Assembly (NCBI GenBank): GCA_048296855.1
Contig: CP182631.1
Strand: one strand, 5' to 3'
Source: Pseudocolwellia sp048296855
GTDB taxonomy: Bacteria > Pseudomonadota > Gammaproteobacteria > Enterobacterales > Alteromonadaceae
DNA: 64,000 bases
This document shows, one piece after another, positions 17,856 to 26,937 of the stretch (the stretch's first letter is position 1; each line of letters begins with the position of its first letter). Below the pieces are notes generated by a model that saw only the letters and a program-made list of their open reading frames with translations, ran no database searches and was not told where the DNA came from. The translations under genes were made by a program, and so were the position numbers.

Positions 17856-18077
17856 ATGACACATCCATCTCAACGAAAAGTTACTGTAATATATTATACT
17901 GAAGGATCGCTTGAGCTAAAACATGACGTTAAAACCTTTGAAGAAAACATGAATGGTAGGGTTATTATTCCAAATAACTTTAAAGAGAATAAATCTATTA
18001 TTGCTGTATGTGATGGTGAAATAGAGATTTTAAATAAAGTAGGTGAACGTATTTTGTCAGTAAAATACACCGCCTAA
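17856..18077 (+). CDS. 73-residue conserved hypothetical protein (possibly TIGR02922 family)
   Basis: A small, soluble, beta-rich protein without signal peptide or membrane segment. Alternating hydrophobic residues (KVTVIYYT, GRVIIPNNF, SIIAVCDGEIEILN) suggest a compact beta fold. From memory it resembles the small TIGR02922 family of Colwellia relatives, but I cannot confirm this. It stands alone with a strong terminator after it. Function unknown. Confidence 0.65.
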   Translation: MTHPSQRKVTVIYYTEGSLELKHDVKTFEENMNGRVIIPNNFKENKSIIAVCDGEIEILNKVGERILSVKYTA

Positions 18078-18091
18078 TCTTTAAAAATATG

Positions 18092-18140
18092 AAAGGTAAT
18101 TGTGATGGTAAATATATAACCATAACAGTTACCTTTTTTA
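18092..18140. terminator. Terminator between the 73-aa gene and ccmE
   Basis: GGTAATTGTGATGGT (18095-18109) pairs with ACCATAACAGTTACC (18119-18133) with two wobble or mismatch positions, followed by seven T. It lies between convergent genes and can serve both. Confidence 0.75.
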
Positions 18141-18144
18141 GTGG

Positions 18145-18636
18145 TTAATAACCTTTAGATTCAGTGTGAGGTGTAGTTGAGTCAGCTTCTAGTTCTTTAG
18201 GCATATAATTTTCATCATGTTTAGCTAACACCTCTGTGGCTTCAATGACATAACTATCAGTATTCAATACACCATTTGCGACAATACCTTGTCCTTCTCT
18301 GAATAGATCAGGCAATATTCCATCATACTTTACAGTAACCATAGGTTCATTTTCATCAAAAGTAATAGGCATTTTCATGTCTGCTAATTTAAACGCTATT
18401 TTTAAACTATTCTCATCTCTTTTAACGCTACCAGGTACGACTAACCCACCAATTCTTAAACGTTGTCCATCGATCGCTTTGATACCAGAACCTTCTTTAC
18501 CATTATAAATTTCTGAAGGTTTGTAAAACAGATCAATGTTTTGACTTAATGCATATAACACGAGTCCTGAAACAACGCCTAAACCTATTAGGATAGAAGT
18601 GACAATAGTTAAACGTTTTTTACGGCGTGGATTCAT
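18145..18636 (-). CDS. ccmE: Cytochrome c maturation heme chaperone CcmE
   Basis: A 163-residue inner-membrane protein with its domain in the periplasm. It carries heme covalently on its way from CcmABCD to CcmF. It has an N-terminal anchor (residues 10-30), an OB-fold core, and the heme-binding motif H140-D-E-N-Y144 followed by MP. The Ser/Thr-rich tail is variable in the family. It overlaps ccmD by 17 bases and is the last gene of ccmABCDE. Confidence 0.96.
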   Translation of the reverse strand: MNPRRKKRLTIVTSILIGLGVVSGLVLYALSQNIDLFYKPSEIYNGKEGSGIKAIDGQRLRIGGLVVPGSVKRDENSLKIAFKLADMKMPITFDENEPMVTVKYDGILPDLFREGQGIVANGVLNTDSYVIEATEVLAKHDENYMPKELEADSTTPHTESKGY

Positions 18637-18904
18637 TTTCTTCCTCGGATACAGCTAAAGGGGATAGGGATTCTTGCTTATTTTTTTGAGTTTTTTCTTG
18701 GGCGCTTTGTTGCAATTTAGCTGCTTCTTTACGCTTAATTTCTCTTAGATAACGTTGAGCAATATGCTGAACAGTTTGTTGGTGCTTTTGTTTGCTAAAC
18801 ACAATAAGTAATAAAATAGCTAACGCGGCAACACCATATGAAAGCCAAACGTAAAAGCCGTAACCGCCCATATCAAAAAAGGCGCTAATACTTTCAAACT
18901 GCAT
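18620..18904 (-). CDS. ccmD: Heme exporter protein CcmD
   Basis: A 94-residue small membrane protein that helps release holo-CcmE from the CcmABC complex. The N-terminus (ESISAFFDMGGYGFYVWLSYG) is the CcmD signature and runs into one membrane helix. The basic, coiled C-terminal tail, about residues 40-94, is longer than in many CcmD proteins. It overlaps ccmC by one base and ccmE by 17 bases. Confidence 0.9.
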   Translation of the reverse strand: MQFESISAFFDMGGYGFYVWLSYGVAALAILLLIVFSKQKHQQTVQHIAQRYLREIKRKEAAKLQQSAQEKTQKNKQESLSPLAVSEEENESTP

Positions 18905-19650
18905 TATTTACCTCCTTCAGCGAGTACTAATTCTTTTACCCAAGGGCGCATACTGTTTCTTGATAAAATCTCACTTCTAAAGCGGATACACGTTATCACT
19001 ATAATGAGAAAAATAAAGCCCATATAACAAAATATAAATGGCCATAGCATATCTATTGTCATAGAAGGTTTGCCCATTTTACTGACTGTTGCACCTTGGT
19101 GTAATGTATTCCACCATTCAACAGAGTACTTTATGATTGGAATATTGATAACGCCTACCAAGGTTAATATGCCAGCGGCTTTACCTGCTAACCCTTTATC
19201 CTCAAAAGCGTTATGAAGTGCTATTACACCTAAAAACAAAAATAATAAAATGAGTTGAGAGGTTAGTCTAGCATCCCAAATCCACCAAGTACCCCACATA
19301 GGTTTCCCCCACGCCGCACCAGTAACTAAAGACACAAAAGTAAACACAGCGCCAATCGGTGCTAAAGCAGCAGCAGAGGCATCAGCAAGCCTTAACTGCC
19401 AAACAATACTGCATAATGCTGCAATGGCCATCCCAACATATATTCCCATGGATAATGTTGCGGTGGGGACATGAATATAGAAAATTCTGAAACTATCACC
19501 TTGTTGATAATCTGCAGGTGAAAAAAGCAAAGCCCAAATTAAACCAACAGTAAGCAAGGCAATTGTTAAATAGCTAAACCACGGAATTAACCTACCCGTT
19601 AGGTGGTAAGTGGTTTCAGGGTTTGCGTAAGGGTGTAGCCATTTCCACAT
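18904..19650 (-). CDS. ccmC: Heme ABC exporter permease CcmC
   Basis: A 248-residue six-helix membrane protein that presents heme to CcmE at the periplasmic face. The tryptophan-rich heme-handling motif WGTWWIWDARLTS is present, flanked by the conserved histidine-bearing loops (FYIHVPTA, WWNTLHQGAT). Length is normal. It lies one base from ccmB and overlaps ccmD. Confidence 0.96.
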   Translation of the reverse strand: MWKWLHPYANPETTYHLTGRLIPWFSYLTIALLTVGLIWALLFSPADYQQGDSFRIFYIHVPTATLSMGIYVGMAIAALCSIVWQLRLADASAAALAPIGAVFTFVSLVTGAAWGKPMWGTWWIWDARLTSQLILLFLFLGVIALHNAFEDKGLAGKAAGILTLVGVINIPIIKYSVEWWNTLHQGATVSKMGKPSMTIDMLWPFIFCYMGFIFLIIVITCIRFRSEILSRNSMRPWVKELVLAEGGK

Positions 19651-19651
19651 G

Positions 19652-20380
19652 TTAGTTTGTACTCACTTTTAAAGCTGATGATACGGCAAATGGTGCCAAG
19701 GTAAGGGTACTAAAAAATAGCGCGGCAATTATAGCAAGTTGCCCTGTAAAAGGTAAGTTCATCGACGCGCTATCAATTGCACTCGTTGCAAAAATTAATA
19801 CTGGAATATATAAAGGCAAGATTAATAAACTTAACAACACGCCACCTTTTTTAATGCCTACCGTTAGCGCAACGCCTATCGCGCCAATCAAACTTAATAC
19901 CGGTGTGCCTAATAAAAGCGTGAGCATTAAAGCACCATAACTGTGTTCGTTTAGGTGTAAAAGTACGGCGAGTAAAGGCGCAATAAAAATAAGAGGTAAA
20001 CCGGTTAATAACCAATGTGCGGTAATTTTAGCTAACACTAAAACAAAAATAGGGTGTGGGCTTAATAACATTTGCTCTAACGAACCGTCATTGTAATCAG
20101 ATTTAAACAATCGATCTAATGACAAAAGTGTTGATAACAATGCTGCAACCCAAATAATACCAGGAGCTATACGCGATAATGTATTTATTTCAGGACCAAT
20201 TCCAAGAGGGAAAAGCGTAATAACAATAACAAAAAACAAGATAGGATTTAAAATGTCGTCTTTATGTCTAAACGCTATCGTGAGATCTCGTTTTAATACC
20301 AGCATAAACGCTGAACGATAAGATAAGCTATTTAAATGTTGAGTGTTATTTACCATTGATTGTGCCATTAATTGGGCCAT
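19652..20380 (-). CDS. ccmB: Heme exporter permease CcmB
   Basis: A 242-residue polytopic membrane protein, the permease partner of the CcmA ATPase. The family signature is visible in the first third (LKRDLTIAFRHKDDILNPIL and the LLSLDRLFKSDYNDGSLEQM region), with about six hydrophobic segments. The N-terminal 20 residues before SYRSAF are poorly conserved, so the true start could be an internal Met. It lies 31 bases after ccmA. Confidence 0.94.
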   Translation of the reverse strand: MAQLMAQSMVNNTQHLNSLSYRSAFMLVLKRDLTIAFRHKDDILNPILFFVIVITLFPLGIGPEINTLSRIAPGIIWVAALLSTLLSLDRLFKSDYNDGSLEQMLLSPHPIFVLVLAKITAHWLLTGLPLIFIAPLLAVLLHLNEHSYGALMLTLLLGTPVLSLIGAIGVALTVGIKKGGVLLSLLILPLYIPVLIFATSAIDSASMNLPFTGQLAIIAALFFSTLTLAPFAVSSALKVSTN

Positions 20381-20411
20381 TGCTCAGTTCTATGTATTAT
20401 AAAAAACAACA

Positions 20412-21077
20412 TTAGAAGAAACGATATTCTAGCGTGAGTTTTTTTACTCGTTCTTTAGGTAATGCTAAATCTTGATGTGTCGTTAAAATAATACAGCCTC
20501 CCTTATTAACATGAGTTAAAAATAGTGACTCTAATGCTTTTACGCCAATTTTATCTATAGCGGTAAAAGGTTCATCTAAAATCCATATAGGTGCTTTCGT
20601 TTGCCATAATTGAGCTAGAGCAATACGCCTATGTTGTCCTGCACTTAGGTGCGAAGCTAAAGAATCTTCAAAACCTAATAAGTTAACGTCTTTTAATGTG
20701 TCTTCTGCCAAGTTAGGGTTTAAACCTTGTAATGCCAGATTAAATGCTAGGTTTTCTTGAGCCGTCATTTCGCCTTTTACACCGGGAAGGTGACCTAGAT
20801 AAAGTAAGTTTTGATGATAATCTTCACGAACTTTTTGAATGTCTTTTTCATTAAAATAAACAGTACCATCATACGGTACAGATAAACCCGATAAGATACG
20901 TAATAAGCTAGTTTTTCCTGCTCCGTTAGGGCCTTCAACTTGAATAATATCACCTGAATAAGCGTTTATATTTAACGCTTCAAATAAAATACGATCCTCT
21001 CTAATGCATGTCAGCATTTTGGCTGATAACAAAGGAGTTGAAGTGGTTTTATGAGTTGTTTGCAAGAAAAAATCCAA
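20412..21077 (-). CDS. ccmA: Heme exporter ATP-binding protein CcmA
   Basis: A 221-residue ABC ATPase driving release of holo-CcmE. Walker A is GPNGAGKTS, the signature is LSAGQHRRIALAQ, and Walker B is PIWILDEPF with the following TAID. The TTG at 21077 gives the longest frame; a start nearer the LLSAKMLTC segment (about 21017-21035) is more like other CcmA proteins, and no ribosome site settles it. It is the first gene of the leftward arm. Confidence 0.93.
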   Translation of the reverse strand: MDFFLQTTHKTTSTPLLSAKMLTCIREDRILFEALNINAYSGDIIQVEGPNGAGKTSLLRILSGLSVPYDGTVYFNEKDIQKVREDYHQNLLYLGHLPGVKGEMTAQENLAFNLALQGLNPNLAEDTLKDVNLLGFEDSLASHLSAGQHRRIALAQLWQTKAPIWILDEPFTAIDKIGVKALESLFLTHVNKGGCIILTTHQDLALPKERVKKLTLEYRFF

Positions 21078-21465
21078 ATAAAAAACGTTATACGAAGCGA
21101 GTATAACCTAATGTTTATACTTTAAAATTGATATAGAACAACTTCGATTTATGCGCATTATCATACTATATCGGCATGTAATTCAACAGTTCGAAATAAT
21201 ATTGAAGATTCACACTAACTTTAATGATTAATAATATGGGTTGATGCTAGAATAACGCCAATTTTTAGGTTTAAAAAAACTCAAAAATAATATATTGCAT
21301 GGGCTATTTGTCATAACTTATTACACTTTTTGTGCCTGAAAATGATAAATACATTCTAAAATACGCATTCAAATGAATAATGTTATTAAAAATTAATTGA
21401 ATAGCCCCACCTTTATTCGACTTTACAGCAAAGATCGAGAAAGAAAGATAAATCCGGAGAAATAA
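21078..21465. promoter_or_regulatory. Divergent ccmA / ccmF intergenic region
   Basis: A 388-bp AT-rich stretch with no coding frame separates the two arms of the ccm cluster and must hold both promoters. I could not pick a convincing -35/-10 pair or a recognised operator. Confidence 0.5.
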
Positions 21466-23472
21466 ATGATACCTGAGTTAGGGCACTTCGCTCTCATAAT
21501 TGGTTTAGCCTTTGCTATTTGTTTAAGTATTGTGCCTTTAGTTGGCATAGCAACTAAGCACCAACAGCTTATAACTTATGCTAAACCGCTAACGTTTGGT
21601 ATGTTTGCTTTTATTGCTATTAGTATTATTACTTTGGGTTATAGCTTTGTAACCGATGACTTCTCCGTACTTTATATTGCAAGCCATTCAAATAGCCATT
21701 TGCCTTATTATTTTAAAATAAGTGCGGTGTGGGGCGGGCATGAAGGTTCATTATTGCTTTGGGTTTTTTCTTTAGCCGCTTGGACAGCCGCAGTTGCTAA
21801 ATTTAGTGATGGTATTGAAGACGCGTTTATTGCACGCGTTTTAGCTGTGTTAGGCATGGTTGTGGTTGGTTTTGCGGTATTTACTTTATTAACTTCAAAT
21901 CCATTTGAACGTTTATGGCCTAATGTGCCTGTAGAAGGGCGTGACTTAAATCCTTTATTACAAGACGTTGGTTTAATTATTCATCCGCCATTATTATATT
22001 TAGGCTACGTTGGTTTCTCTGTGTCTTTTGCTTTTGCTGTAGCGGCTTTAATGTGCGGTAAGTTAGATGCGGCTTGGGCTCGATGGGCTAGACCTTGGAC
22101 CGTTGGAGCATGGGTTTTCCTAACTTGTGGTATTGCTTTAGGTAGTTGGTGGGCTTATTACGAACTCGGTTGGGGCGGATGGTGGTTTTGGGATCCAGTT
22201 GAAAACGCTTCATTTATGCCTTGGTTAGTGGGAACGGCACTTATTCATTCGTTAGCGGTTACTGAAAAACGAGGAGCTTTTAGAAACTGGACTGTTTTAT
22301 TAGCTATTTTTGCGTTTAGTTTAAGCTTGCTGGGAACATTCATCGTTCGTTCTGGAGTTATTACCTCTGTTCATTCGTTTGCAGCAGATCCAGGGCGTGG
22401 ATTATTTATCCTCATGTTATTAGCTATAGCTGTTGGAGGCTCCTTAACATTATTTGCTATAAGAGCTTCAAACGTTGCAAGTTTTAGCCGTTTTGCTTTT
22501 TATTCAAGAGAAACAGCATTACTTATTTGTAACGTTATTCTTGTTATTGCTGCTGTTACTGTGTTACTCGGTACTTTATACCCATTACTCGTTGATGCCT
22601 TAGGTTACGGTAAAATTTCTGTTGGGCCCCCTTATTTTAATGCGGTATTTGTTCCAATAATGAGTTTACTCTTTATTGTTATGGGTATTGGCCCGCTTAT
22701 TCGATGGAAAAAAGCTAAAAAAGGTGAATTACGTAAACAATTATTTTCTCCATCAATTATTAGTATTGTTATTGGTATAGCTTTTCCTTTCCTATATGCC
22801 GGTGAGTTTAATGCTTGGATCACTATGGGGATTACATTAGCCTGTTGGGTTGAGCTCGTGGTATTGAAAGACTTATACAACAGAGCGAAAGGCCCAGATG
22901 GAAAATTATCAATATCTAGGATCAGCTTAAGTCAAATTGGTATGACATTAGCCCATAAAGGTATTGCTATCGCTATTGTAGGTGTAACGCTTGTTTCTAC
23001 TTATGAAACCGAAACCAATGTGAAAATGTCACAAGGTGAAAGTGCACTTATTTCAGGATACGAAGTTAAATTTAACGGTGTTAAAGACGTAAAAGGTCCT
23101 AATTACTCGGCGGTGCAAGGCCAAATTGAGGTTTATAAAAATGGTGACTTTGTTAGCTTGTTACAGCCTGAAAGACGTACTTATTTAGTACAAACTATGG
23201 GAATGACTGAGGCAGCAATAGATCCCGGTTTGTTTAGAGACGTTTATGTTGCTCTGGGTGATCCATTACCAAATAATGCTTGGGCGGTACGCGTACATTA
23301 CAAACCTTTTGTAAGGTGGATTTGGTTAGGCGCTATTTTCATGGCAGTAGGTGGCGTACTTACCATGTTAGATAAACGATATCGTAGAAAAAAAACAGTG
23401 AAAACAAAATCTTCGAGCTCAGAAAATAGCGAAATTCAGAGTGCAAAACCAAATTTAGCAGGAGCAGAGTAA
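21466..23472 (+). CDS. ccmF: Heme lyase CcmF
   Basis: A 668-residue multi-spanning membrane protein that attaches heme to apocytochrome c. The WWD-type domain is seen as GWGGWWFWDPVENASFMPW, with conserved histidine-bearing segments around it (SHSNSHLPYYFKIS, WGGHEGSLLLW, LIIHPPLLYLGY). About fifteen hydrophobic segments are visible, and a large periplasmic loop precedes the last one. CCGGAGAA precedes the ATG. It overlaps ccmG by one base. Confidence 0.97.
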   Translation: MIPELGHFALIIGLAFAICLSIVPLVGIATKHQQLITYAKPLTFGMFAFIAISIITLGYSFVTDDFSVLYIASHSNSHLPYYFKISAVWGGHEGSLLLWVFSLAAWTAAVAKFSDGIEDAFIARVLAVLGMVVVGFAVFTLLTSNPFERLWPNVPVEGRDLNPLLQDVGLIIHPPLLYLGYVGFSVSFAFAVAALMCGKLDAAWARWARPWTVGAWVFLTCGIALGSWWAYYELGWGGWWFWDPVENASFMPWLVGTALIHSLAVTEKRGAFRNWTVLLAIFAFSLSLLGTFIVRSGVITSVHSFAADPGRGLFILMLLAIAVGGSLTLFAIRASNVASFSRFAFYSRETALLICNVILVIAAVTVLLGTLYPLLVDALGYGKISVGPPYFNAVFVPIMSLLFIVMGIGPLIRWKKAKKGELRKQLFSPSIISIVIGIAFPFLYAGEFNAWITMGITLACWVELVVLKDLYNRAKGPDGKLSISRISLSQIGMTLAHKGIAIAIVGVTLVSTYETETNVKMSQGESALISGYEVKFNGVKDVKGPNYSAVQGQIEVYKNGDFVSLLQPERRTYLVQTMGMTEAAIDPGLFRDVYVALGDPLPNNAWAVRVHYKPFVRWIWLGAIFMAVGGVLTMLDKRYRRKKTVKTKSSSSENSEIQSAKPNLAGAE

Positions 23473-24020
23473 TGGGTAAGTTAATTCGATTTATTCCTCT
23501 TATATTGTTTGTTGTATTGGGTGTGGTTTTATATCGCGGGTTGTCGTTAAATCCGACTGAACTGCCTTCTGCTTTGGTTAATCAGCAATTTCCTGAATTT
23601 TCGTTATATGGTGTTAACGATGAGAAAACGTTGAAAACCAATGCAGATTTTAAAGCCGGTATTAAATTGGTTAATGTATGGGGAACGTGGTGTCCGTCGT
23701 GCAGAGCTGAGCATGAGTATTTACTAAAACTTTCTAAAACTGATCGCTTTACTATCTATGGTTTGAATTATGACGATGAAAGAGCAGCCGCTCAAAAATG
23801 GTTAGCTGCTTTAGGTAATCCTTACCAGTTTTCATTGTTTGATGAATTAGGCAAGTTAAGTATTAATTTAGGTGTGTACGCCGCACCTGAAACTTTTGTT
23901 ATTGATCATAACAATATTATTCGTAAGCGTTTCGCTGGCCCCTTAAATGCCAATATTTGGCGTCATGAATTTGAGCCACTTATTGTGCAAATTGAATCTG
24001 AACAACAAGCGGGGAGATAG
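23472..24020 (+). CDS. ccmG: Thiol:disulfide interchange protein CcmG/DsbE
   Basis: A 182-residue membrane-anchored periplasmic thioredoxin that keeps the CXXCH motif of apocytochrome c reduced. It has an N-terminal anchor (residues 5-22) and the active site Cys74-Pro-Ser-Cys77 in WGTWCPSCRAEH, with the conserved APET cis-proline loop near the end. The start overlaps the ccmF stop. Confidence 0.95.
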   Translation: MGKLIRFIPLILFVVLGVVLYRGLSLNPTELPSALVNQQFPEFSLYGVNDEKTLKTNADFKAGIKLVNVWGTWCPSCRAEHEYLLKLSKTDRFTIYGLNYDDERAAAQKWLAALGNPYQFSLFDELGKLSINLGVYAAPETFVIDHNNIIRKRFAGPLNANIWRHEFEPLIVQIESEQQAGR

Positions 24021-24025
24021 TTATT

Positions 24026-24508
24026 ATGATCACCAAATTTTTAGCCTCATTAGTTTTAAGCATTACATTAACTTGTGCTTTTATAACAACTTCTATTGTG
24101 CATGCTAGCCCTGTTGATACATACGAATTTAAAGATGAAGTGACTAAAATACGTTTCAACGATTTAACCAAAGAGTTGAGATGTCCTAAATGTCAAAATC
24201 AGAATTTAGCTGACTCTAACTCACCTATTGCAGCTGATTTGCGTAGAGAAGTTTATGATTTACTTGAGCAAGGAAAAGCAGACAGTGAAATTGTTAATTT
24301 TATGGTAGCTCGATATGGCGACTTTGTATTATATCGCCCGAGAGTGAACAGCCTTACGTATATTTTATGGTTTGGTCCTGCGCTATTATTACTTATTGGT
24401 GTAATAGTTGTAGTGATGATTATTCGTAAAAAGCCGCAAGCTACAGTTGAAAAAACACTTTCTACTGAACAGCAAAGCAAACTTGATAACATACTAAAAG
24501 ACAAATAA
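24026..24508 (+). CDS. ccmH: Cytochrome c maturation protein CcmH
   Basis: A 160-residue protein with a signal peptide (cleavage near VHA-SP), the redox motif LRCPKCQNQ (Cys53, Cys56), and a C-terminal membrane helix at about residues 112-132. It takes part in reduction and delivery of apocytochrome c to CcmF. It is the short CcmH form; the TPR part is the separate ccmI gene downstream. GGGGAGATAG precedes the ATG. Confidence 0.95.
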   Translation: MITKFLASLVLSITLTCAFITTSIVHASPVDTYEFKDEVTKIRFNDLTKELRCPKCQNQNLADSNSPIAADLRREVYDLLEQGKADSEIVNFMVARYGDFVLYRPRVNSLTYILWFGPALLLLIGVIVVVMIIRKKPQATVEKTLSTEQQSKLDNILKDK

Positions 24509-24512
24509 ATTC

Positions 24513-25814
24513 ATGCCAGAACTCATTATATTAATTGTTGCTTTTCTTCTCCTTATACTCGTTGTTATTTGGTGGCATTTTATTAAACAAAATAACAACG
24601 TGACTATTGTCAATAACTCACAACGTGACGATACTAATGTTAGGTTATATCACGAACATAAAGCTGAAATTGAAAACGATTTTAAACAAGGCAGTATTGA
24701 TGATGAAAATTACCAATACTTAATTGCAGAATTAGATAAAAGCTTATTACAAGATATAGAAGAAAATAAGAAAGCTTCAGCTGAAGACGTGATTGAAAGC
24801 AAAACTATTTCGGTTATTTGGCCAATAATATTAACACTCTTTGTTTTGACCTTTAGTTTTGTTATGTACAACCATAATGGCGCTTACGAGCAACTGAGTC
24901 AGCCATTAAACAGTAACCAACATGCTGGTGCTGAAATGAGCGAGCAAGATCAAGCACAACAAATAATTGCTCAAATCAAATCCCTGATCGATTTAACAGT
25001 AAACGAACCTGATAATTCAGACGCTTGGTATGGCTTAGGTCAAGCCTTTATCAATATTGGTGAATTCGACAAAGCGATAGAGTCGTTTGATCAAGTTATT
25101 CGCATTGAAGGTGAATCTGCTGAGTTATATGGTGCTAAAGCTCAAGCTTACTACTATAAAGACAATCAAACTATCTCAAGTGATGTGCAAGAGTTTATTG
25201 ATAAAGCGCTAGCATTAAATCCTGCTGATGCTTCAACCAATATACTCATGGGTATGCATAATTTTATGAAGCAAAATTATGCAATAGCGATTAAACATTG
25301 GGAAACGGTTATTAATGCCGGTAAACCGAATGTAAATACACAAGCGCTTAGTGAGGCGGTAGCTGAAGCTAAAAACAGGTTATTACAAGCCGCTAATGGA
25401 CAAGGTATGGAACAAAGTCATCCTGTTTCAACAAATAACGATCAAACTGATACAGGGCCACAGTTAACAGTTAATGTTGATATAAGTGAAAATATTAAAG
25501 AACAACTGATCCAAGGTGAAGATAAGGTCGTATTTATCTACGCAGTATCATCAGATGCTAAACATGGCAGAATGCCTGTTGCCGCGGTTAAAATGAAAGC
25601 AAGTGATTTACCTGTAACTGTTGTGCTAAACGACAGTAAAGCAATGTCGCCACAAGCTAAAATTAGTGATGTTCCTGCCGTTAATATTTACGCGGTAATT
25701 TCTGCTAGTGGCAGTGTGGGTACTAAATCTGGCGACTTTAAAGCGGAACGGCTAAATACTGATGTGTTATCAACCGAACCCGTATCATTATTGATTGATA
25801 CCATTGTTCCTTAA
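24513..25814 (+). CDS. ccmI: Cytochrome c maturation protein CcmI
   Basis: A 433-residue apocytochrome c chaperone. It has two N-terminal membrane helices (about 2-22 and 98-118) with a cytoplasmic loop between them. A periplasmic TPR region spans about residues 150-290 (DAWYGLGQAFINIGEFDKAI, then LNPADASTNILMGMHNF). The C-terminal beta domain starts after LTVNVDIS. The family layout and length are normal. It starts 4 bases after ccmH. Confidence 0.93.
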   Translation: MPELIILIVAFLLLILVVIWWHFIKQNNNVTIVNNSQRDDTNVRLYHEHKAEIENDFKQGSIDDENYQYLIAELDKSLLQDIEENKKASAEDVIESKTISVIWPIILTLFVLTFSFVMYNHNGAYEQLSQPLNSNQHAGAEMSEQDQAQQIIAQIKSLIDLTVNEPDNSDAWYGLGQAFINIGEFDKAIESFDQVIRIEGESAELYGAKAQAYYYKDNQTISSDVQEFIDKALALNPADASTNILMGMHNFMKQNYAIAIKHWETVINAGKPNVNTQALSEAVAEAKNRLLQAANGQGMEQSHPVSTNNDQTDTGPQLTVNVDISENIKEQLIQGEDKVVFIYAVSSDAKHGRMPVAAVKMKASDLPVTVVLNDSKAMSPQAKISDVPAVNIYAVISASGSVGTKSGDFKAERLNTDVLSTEPVSLLIDTIVP

Positions 25815-25834
25815 CGAGTGTTTAGATAAATATT

Positions 25835-26860
25835 ATGTCGAGATTTTTAGGCCGCAGTAAAGAACTTCACGATAAGAAAGCGAAAATAGGTGTGCTAGTG
25901 ACTAATTTAGGTACACCTGAAGCGCCAACAGCTTCAGCATTAAGAACTTATTTAAGGGAGTTTTTATCTGATCCTCGTGTAGTAGAAATACCTAGAATAT
26001 TATGGATGATTATTCTACACGGTATCATTTTACGTATTCGACCTAAAAAATCCGCCGCTTTGTATAAAAGTATTTGGACAGAGCAAGGCTCACCACTTAT
26101 GGTGATCAGCGAAAAACAAAAAAGTAAAATTGAAAATGCGTTAACAGAAAAATATGGCGACAAGGTAACCGTTGCTTTGGCTATGCGATATGGTAATCCC
26201 TCAATTGAAAATGCCTTAAATACGATGCAGCAATCAGGTGTTAACGATATTATTGTATTACCTTTATATCCTCAATATGCAGGCCCTACAACAGCCTCAA
26301 CATTTGATGCCGTTGTTAAAACACTTCAAAAGTGGCGTTGGATCCCAAGTTTACGTTTTATTAGCGGATACCACGACAATCCTAAATATATTCAAGCGCT
26401 TAAACATAGCGTAACTGAGCATATTAAATTATACGGTAAACCCGATAAGCTCATACTTTCATTTCATGGTATGCCTAAATACTTTTTAGAGCAGGGCGAC
26501 CCTTATTATTGTTTTTGTAGTATGACCACGCGTTTATTAACAGAGTCTTTAGGTTTTGATAAAGATGACTTTGTAATGACCTTTCAATCGCGTTTTGGTA
26601 AAGCTGAATGGCTACAGCCGTACACTGATGTAACTTTAGAAAAACTAGCTAAAGAAGGCCATAAGCATGTTGCCATAATGAGTCCTGCTTTTAGTGCTGA
26701 CTGCTTAGAAACATTAGAAGAGTTAGAGCATGAAAACCGAGCTGTTTTTATAGACGCTGGCGGTGAAACTTACCACTACATTCCTGCACTCAATGATGAC
26801 GAACTTCATATCGAAGCTTTAGTTGATGTTATTAATGCTTCTATGCCTATTACCAAGTAA
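25835..26860 (+). CDS. hemH: Ferrochelatase
   Basis: A 341-residue enzyme that inserts iron into protoporphyrin IX as the last step of heme synthesis. Recognisable pieces are GVLVTNLGTPEAPTASALR at the N-terminus, LRTYLREFLSDPRVVEIP, the conserved active-site block LILSFHGMPKYF, and SPAFSADCLETLEELEHE near the end. It follows ccmI by 20 bases, so heme supply appears co-transcribed with cytochrome c maturation. Confidence 0.96.
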   Translation: MSRFLGRSKELHDKKAKIGVLVTNLGTPEAPTASALRTYLREFLSDPRVVEIPRILWMIILHGIILRIRPKKSAALYKSIWTEQGSPLMVISEKQKSKIENALTEKYGDKVTVALAMRYGNPSIENALNTMQQSGVNDIIVLPLYPQYAGPTTASTFDAVVKTLQKWRWIPSLRFISGYHDNPKYIQALKHSVTEHIKLYGKPDKLILSFHGMPKYFLEQGDPYYCFCSMTTRLLTESLGFDKDDFVMTFQSRFGKAEWLQPYTDVTLEKLAKEGHKHVAIMSPAFSADCLETLEELEHENRAVFIDAGGETYHYIPALNDDELHIEALVDVINASMPITK

Positions 26861-26937
26861 AAACGCATTTTGAGTATGCATCTACTTGGTAAAGGCTTTC
26901 TGAGTTTTAATGAATAACGGTTTAATCTCAATTTAGG

